Below are positions 55,301 through 64,000 of a stretch of 64,000 nucleotides of DNA, in pieces. The translations under genes and the position numbers were made by a program. Numbering within the stretch: position 1 is the first letter of the stretch; each line of letters starts with the position of its first letter. Origin of the DNA: Euleptes europaea (taxonomy: Eukaryota > Chordata > Lepidosauria > Squamata > Sphaerodactylidae). The DNA lies in NCBI RefSeq assembly GCF_029931775.1, contig NC_079325.1:24533461-24597460 (forward strand), read 5' to 3'. The notes beneath the pieces are model-generated. The model worked only from the letters and a program-made list of their open reading frames with translations. It was not told the origin of the DNA and ran no database searches.

Positions 55301-57997
55301 TCTTAGGTCGGTTTTTAAAACTTTGCTTCATCATATTAGATCACAAAACCGAACTGACTTCAGTAGAAAGGTGCTGACGTACTTCTCTTAAACGGAGTTT
55401 GCGTTTCCTTTTTGGAATGGATATCGTTGAGCGTTTTCCTTCTGTTCTTCATAATTAGAAAAACTACATGGTGACCGTACATAATGTTGGCTTGTAGGTG
55501 TTGAGCACACAGGACTGGCTAGGTTTTGCCATTTACTTTGAATCAAGGAAGTCTATGAGTATATTTATGCTCTTTTACGCTACGAATATGTTAACATGTA
55601 GGACTGTACAGTCTAAATGAATCAGCGCTTACAAACTGTTTACTGGACTATCATATATATGTTTACTGTCAATGGGATTTTTTAAAATGTAAAATATGCA
55701 TAGAACCACTGCACAAAATAAGCACCCTAAATATAATGGACCCAATCCAGCCAAAAAGAAGTGGTGAGATCTCCCATTGATTTTAATGGGGAAATTGAAT
55801 GTGTGCTTAAATCTCCCTCATTGAAATAAGAGGATCTTTAACAGTGTAAGCCTATGCAGGTTTACTCAGAATTAAGTCCCTCTGTATCCAACGGATACGT
55901 AAGTGTGCATAGGTTTGCACTGTAAAATTCTGGCTGGATCATACTACTTTTACACTTCTCTAGAACTTGCTTTTTTAAAAATAGGGGTGTTGTCCTGTTT
56001 GAAATGCTTGAATAACTATGAAATAACCAGGGATAGGACTGATTTTGGGTTCTTCTCCTTTGCATAGTCATAAACTGGGTCAATTCTTCAAGCATGCTGA
56101 CTTACCACTCTCTATTTACTACATAGGACATTCTGTCCAGCCACCCCAATTCAGTTTTTATATTCTGTCCAGTAAGGATGTTTGTCAAAATACTCCATGC
56201 TTGAATTAAGATGGTATTAAGACCTTAGAGTCTGGGATGGTAAAAACATTATTGAGTTAGCATGCGATCACCTTGCATGATAGATCAGCCATGGAAGAAT
56301 TACATTTCAGTAATCTCTTTTCCATGTAATACACAGATCAGTAAACCAAATAAAAATAATTCCTTGGATAAGAACCTAATCAAAGTGGTTTTAATTTTAG
56401 TGTCTTGTGCAGTCATAATTTTTTTATAAACTGGATGCTGATTATTATTATGTTGTATACATATGTATATAAAAAAAGAACCACTGCAGCATATCTTTCT
56501 TGGAGTACGTCTTGAGAAAATCTATCCAGCCTAGTTAATCTTGACATTTTTATTTTAAGCACAATAATCAGATCTCACTGCGGGCTGCTTAAGGAGCAGC
56601 ATGAATTTTTAAAGCCCCTAGTTTAGCCTGCATTAGTAACAGTATATCAAAATTTAATGTACTGTACGAGCCTCGCCATTCAAGAGGAAGCCCATTGTCT
56701 TTGAGTGACAGGCCTTGTTTCCAGTTTGAGTTTGGTAGATAAACGTTCTTCTGATTTGTCATATGGAATTGCCTGGCTCGCCACCTCAAATGCAGACAAG
56801 TGCATCCAGCGACCCTACATCTTTCTCTGAGTGACAGATGCGCTCCTAGCAGGAATGTTGTCTAAATATTTATGCAGATGCAACGATGTGTCACTGGCGG
56901 AAGGAGGGGAGGAAAGAAAATCTCTGTTTCACAATAAGTAGTGTACGCGTTTAATATTTTCAGCGTGGCGCAGAGCTGTGGGTATTGACATTTGCAGCAC
57001 TTACACCTAGATCTGAAGTGCGGTCTGTGAAGCCCCACTGATCTTGATACTTGTATGGGAAACGGTTAGGACGGGGAGGTTGGGGGACTCAGCCGTGGAT
57101 ATTCTTCGGCGAACCGTAATGTATGCAAAATCTTTGCACAGATGATGGATAAAAAAATCAAAGTCCGGCATCTCCCCTGGAATAATCCCTCCCACCCCCA
57201 CCCCCCCTTGCCAACTATCCGCTAAGAGGAAAACGGTTTTGTTCTGCTGTTGCCAGCAGCCCCAACGCCCTTGATGCTCAGGGGGGTGAAAAGGTATTAT
57301 AATGTGAACAGAAGTAGTCTCGGGGACTACAGCTGGCTAATAACAGAGTTGCATTGAGCGCAAGCGAAACCCACAGCTGTGACTTTCGCCACAAGGCCCA
57401 GACTAGACAGCAGCAGACATAATCAGCTGAGCCAGCCGGCCAGTGAGCCCAGGTCTTTATCGGCCAGATGGTGTGAATTTAGACACTTTTGTTATGCAGT
57501 GCCAGGGAGGAGTTGGGGAGAAGAAAACAAAACAAAGGCCACCATGCTGGGTGCTTATTTGAGTTTGAAATTAGAGACACATTTTTTTTTTTTTTTGGTG
57601 AAAGTTGAGGGCTGAATTTTAAAACCATTTTAGAAGGGGGGCAGGGAATAGCCATAAGCCCTTCTTTGAAACGCACAGCCCTATGGGGCATCCTGTTTCT
57701 GCAAGTCTGTGCTTCATCTTGAGTTTTCTGTGCTCAAGGGTCTGCCTGTCCTTTTTAGCACAGGTGCCAGGCCATAATGTCAGGGCTGTTGCAGTCCTGG
57801 CAAGTTAGAATTGTTGGCAGGGCTCGTTCTGGATATTTTGTCAGGTTAAGTGGCTGCAATTGGAGAACAAGCTCATCTAGCGCTTTTGGATGCTGGAGGG
57901 AGCGCGCGCATGGCTGCTGCAGAAATCAGCAGCCCCGTGTCTTCTCCTTTCTCCTCCAGTCAGGCCCAGTAATGCAACATGCCAGGTCTGATGGTGC
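55301..57997. other. Repeat-poor part of EBF2 intron 5 with candidate regulatory DNA
   Basis: No SINE or LINE is seen over about 2.7 kb, except a short 'acttactcc' motif near 55855-55925. Within 56560-57060 there are two TGAGTGACAG motifs (56702-56711 and 56828-56837), a TTTATGCAGATG run and several homeobox-like ATTA/TAAT cores. It looks like unique, possibly conserved non-coding DNA. Confidence 0.45.
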
Positions 57998-58820
57998 ATT
58001 GTGAGTTTCTAAGAACATAAGAAGAGCCCCGATGGATCAGGCCAGGGGTCCATGTAGTCCACCATCCTGTTTCACACAGTGGCCAACCAGTTACTCTGGA
58101 GGGACAAAAACATGCCAAGGCCTTCCCCTGATGTTACCTCCTGGCACTGGTAATTCAGAGGTTTACAGGAAGTTCCCTTTAGTCACCATGGCTAGTAGCC
58201 ACTGATAGACCTCTCCTCTATGAATCTGTCTAACCCCCTTTTAAAGCTGTCTAAGCCTCTGGCCGCCCTGACCTGGATGGCCCAAGCTAGCCAGATCTCA
58301 TCAGATCTCAGAAGCTAAGCAGGGTCAGCCCTGGTTAGTATTTGGATGGGAGACCGCCAAGGAATACCAGGGTTGCTCTGCAGAGGAAGGCGCTGGCAAA
58401 CCACCTCTGTTAGCCTATTGCCATGAAAACCCCATAAGGGGTCGCCATAAGTCGGCTGCAACTTGATGGCACTTTATATATACACACAAGCCTCTGGCCA
58501 TCACTGCATCCTCTGGCAGCAAATTCCACATCTCTCACTGAGTAAAGAAGTATTTCCTTTTGTCCTTTCTGAATCTACTGCCCATCATCTTCATTGGATG
58601 CCCTCAAGTTCTACTATTTTGGGAGAGGGAGAAAAAGTTCTCTTTGTCAACTCTCTCCATCCCCTGTATAATTGTATAAACCTCTGTCATGTCCCCTCTT
58701 AGTTGTCTCTTCTCTACACTGAAAAGTCCCAGCCTTTCCTCATAGGGAAGGTTCTCTAACTCCCTAAATCCTCTTGGTTTCCCACTTCTGTACTGTTTCT
58801 TCACCTCCACATTTGGCAGC
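57998..58820 (-). repeat. Dispersed repeat of unknown class, long copy split by a 5S SINE
   Basis: AAGAACATAAGAAGAGCCCC, GATCAGGCCAGGGGTCCATG, TCACACAGTGGCCAACCAG and AGCCACTGATAGACCTCTCC precede the SINE. AGCAAATTCCACATCTCTCA, CCTCTGTCATGTCCCCTCTT and CCTTTCCTCATAGGGAAGGT follow it. This is the fullest copy of the family of 15795, 22000 and 27260. Confidence 0.75.
58265..58487 (+). repeat. 5S-rRNA-derived SINE, full length, 12-bp target-site duplication
   Basis: AAGCCTCTGGCC is duplicated exactly at 58253-58264 and 58488-58499. The 223-bp element runs GCCCTGACCTGGATGG, AGATCTCAGAAGCTAAGCAG, GTATTTGGATGGGAGACCGC and GGAATACCAGGG (5S-like), then a body with GGCAAACCACCTCTGTTAG and the GGGTCGCCATAAGTCGGCTG BovB-type tail. 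Best reference copy here. Confidence 0.96.
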
Positions 58821-59234
58821 CAGTGAACGAATTGGAATCAAATTCTGATAACTTGATACTGCTGCTAGAAGCCATTTCAAATTGTCACATGACCAAGTTG
58901 TGGCACCTAACTCATCCATGCAAGATAGGGGGCAGTAGGAGGGCAGCTGCAAAAGAGGAGGAAGCTTCTGTGTCTTTAAGAGCTGATCAACAGAGAACAT
59001 TTCGGGAGGTGTGGCTTGCAGTGGGTGAACATTGATCACTTAAAAGGCCAGTGATCAGCTAGAATTGTTCAACTGGTTGACTGCCCCAATATATTTTCCC
59101 TTAAAATAGTAGTCTTGTAAGTTTAAAATTATACTAAAAGCCATTTTTTTTGTTCTCTCTAATTAGTTTGTTGCGTTTTCAGAATCAAAAGTGGGTAATG
59201 ATCCTTATTTTATTGTTCGTTTTTTCATCCTCTT

Positions 59235-59660
59235 GCTTCAACGAGCTCTGGGAAGTACACATCATTTCTTCCACTTTATCCTCACAACAACCCTGGGAGG
59301 TAGGTTAGGCTGAGAGTGTGTGACTGGCCCAAGGTTACCCAGCAATCTTCAGGGCAGAGTTAGGATTTGAGCCTGGGTCTGCCAGGCCCTAGTTTAGCCA
59401 CTGTGTGTGTGTGTGTGTGTGTATAAAGTGCCGTCAAGTCGCAGCCAACTTATGGTGACCCCTTTTGGGGGTTTTCATGGCAAGAGATGAACAGAGGTGG
59501 TTTGCCAGTGCCTTCCTCTGCACAGCAACCCTGGTATTCCTTGGTGGTCTCCCATCCAAATACTAACTGGGGCTGACCCTGCTTAGCTTCTGAGATCTGA
59601 CGAGATCAGGCTAGCCTGGGCCAACCAAGTCAGGGCAGTTTAGCCACTACATCCCTTTAA
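59235..59660 (-). repeat. Sauria-type tRNA SINE split by a 5S SINE
   Basis: ACTTTATCCTCACAACAACC, CTGGGAGGTAGGTTAGGCTG, GTGTGACTGGCCCAAGG and ATTTGAGCCTGGGTCTGCC form the Sauria body in minus orientation; the head lies beyond the inserted element. Confidence 0.75.
59403..59636 (-). repeat. 5S-rRNA-derived SINE, full length, 12-bp target-site duplication
   Basis: AGTTTAGCCACT is duplicated exactly at 59391-59402 and 59637-59648. The minus strand has the 5S head (GATCTCGTCAGATCTCAGAA) and the BovB-type tail, ending in a (CA)n run (TG at 59403-59421). Confidence 0.95.
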
Positions 59661-59826
59661 AAAAAAAACACACCTGCGTCCCTATTTGTGACCCCTAATT
59701 AAAAATGTCTCAAAGGTGTTACAAGAAGGTCACCCAGTGAACTTGGTAGTATCCTATCTTCTTCTGGGGTAGTTATTTACCTTCCTTGGAGGAAGACTGG
59801 CATAATATACTGTGGAGTTTAACTAT

Positions 59827-60052
59827 GTGTATCATCAAGTCACAGCTGACTTATGGCAACCTCATAGGGTTTTCAAGGCAAGAGACACTCAGAAGCCATG
59901 GCCTTCCTCTGTATGGGTGAAGAGAGTTCTGAGAGAACTGTGACTGGCCCAAGGCCATCCAGCAGGCTTCATATGGAGGAGAGGGGAATCTAACCCAGTT
60001 CTCCAGATTAGAGTCTGCCGGCTCTTAACCACTATATCACGCTGACTCTCTG
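59827..60052 (-). repeat. Chimeric SINE: GTAGTGG tRNA head plus BovB-type tail
   Basis: The minus strand begins AGTCAGCGTGATATAGTGGT, has the GGGCCAGTCACAGTTCTCTC body, and then switches to the CATGGCTTCTGAGTGTCTCT and CATAAGTCAGCTGTGACTTG tail in place of the usual (TTC)n end. Confidence 0.7.
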
Positions 60053-60591
60053 AGGTTTTAGCTACCATACTTTTTTTTTTTTTTACTAAGTCTTTGATGT
60101 ACTATTGCAGATTTTAATGCTTTTGATTGTTGGTTTGTTTGTATTTTGTTGCTGGATAGTTCTCTTATTCAAGTCTTCTGTTTGGCTGATACGTATTGGA
60201 TTGTGATAGTGCTTTTAGGCGTCGGTGTTTCATAGGTATAAATTGGTCATTGTAATTATAATGCGTTGTAAGCCAGTCTTGTAGAGAGGCTGGGATATTA
60301 ATCCATTCTATTTAGTAATTTGTATAAAATCTTAACACAACATGAGGTTTTTTTTATGGAGGAAAGGATAGAGGCAGGGGCTTTGTTAGCTAACAACATG
60401 CCCTAAACCAGCTCTCCCTTTTGTGGGATCTAATTATCTTGTACCTTTTCGCACTTGGGACAGTGAAAATGTATGCACCAACAGCTGTATTTTGGAAAAC
60501 TATTTGCAATTTTTATGGCATGTTCAGAAAGGAGAAATTAATGTAACCTGAGGACTCCTGAGGATATGAGTATGTTGTGATCTTGATATGA

Positions 60592-64000
<3,409 letters not shown>

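Overview
This window is vertebrate nuclear DNA, almost certainly from a squamate reptile. The grounds are the repeat set: BovB (RTE) LINE fragments, L2/CR1-type LINEs, Sauria-type tRNA SINEs, a tRNA-Ala-like SINE, a 5S-rRNA-headed SINE with a BovB tail, and a Penelope-like element. A gecko or lacertid is possible, but the family cannot be fixed by eye.

The only host gene I can support is the 5' part of EBF2 (early B-cell factor 2, a COE-family transcription factor) on the + strand. Six coding exons are read: 44083-44213, 49613-49769, 52314-52377, 53162-53217, 53735-53808 and 60642-60710. All have GT/AG introns and matching phases, and together they give residues 1-183 plus two bases of codon 184. 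The peptide includes the N-terminus, the first half of the DNA-binding domain and the whole H-x3-C-x2-C-x5-C zinc knuckle, which is split across exons 5 and 6. The rest of the DNA-binding domain, the IPT/TIG domain, the HLH and the transactivation domain lie beyond the right edge. A CpG-rich promoter region sits at about 43.2-44.3 kb and holds a CCAAT box, an octamer and a perfect CArG box within 41 bp.

Layout: 1-38 kb is intergenic and made mostly of repeats, with no host exon seen. It contains a 350-bp foldback (228-579), L2 and other LINE copies with a nested insertion (3.7-5.6 kb), GGGTTGCC-ended MITEs (6-10.7 kb), a nearly perfect 280-bp hairpin (9361-9640), a minisatellite (12.6-12.9 kb), BovB ends (11, 17 and 30.6 kb), a candidate solo LTR (about 23.8-24.8 kb) and a Penelope-like element with a GIY-YIG domain (25.1-26.2 kb). 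From about 37 to 52 kb the base composition shifts to CpG-rich, and a ~180-bp whole-element palindrome becomes very frequent: nine near-complete copies and one truncated copy lie in 38.4-52.1 kb around the EBF2 promoter, exon 1 and exon 2. Introns 3-5 hold tRNA-Ala-like and 5S SINEs. Intron 5 also holds long repeat-poor stretches that are good candidates for conserved regulatory DNA.

No intact tRNA or rRNA gene, CRISPR array, operon or prokaryotic feature is present. The short open frames elsewhere are shadows of repeats. Repeat ends are eye-placed (roughly +/-10-20 bp) unless a target-site duplication is given.
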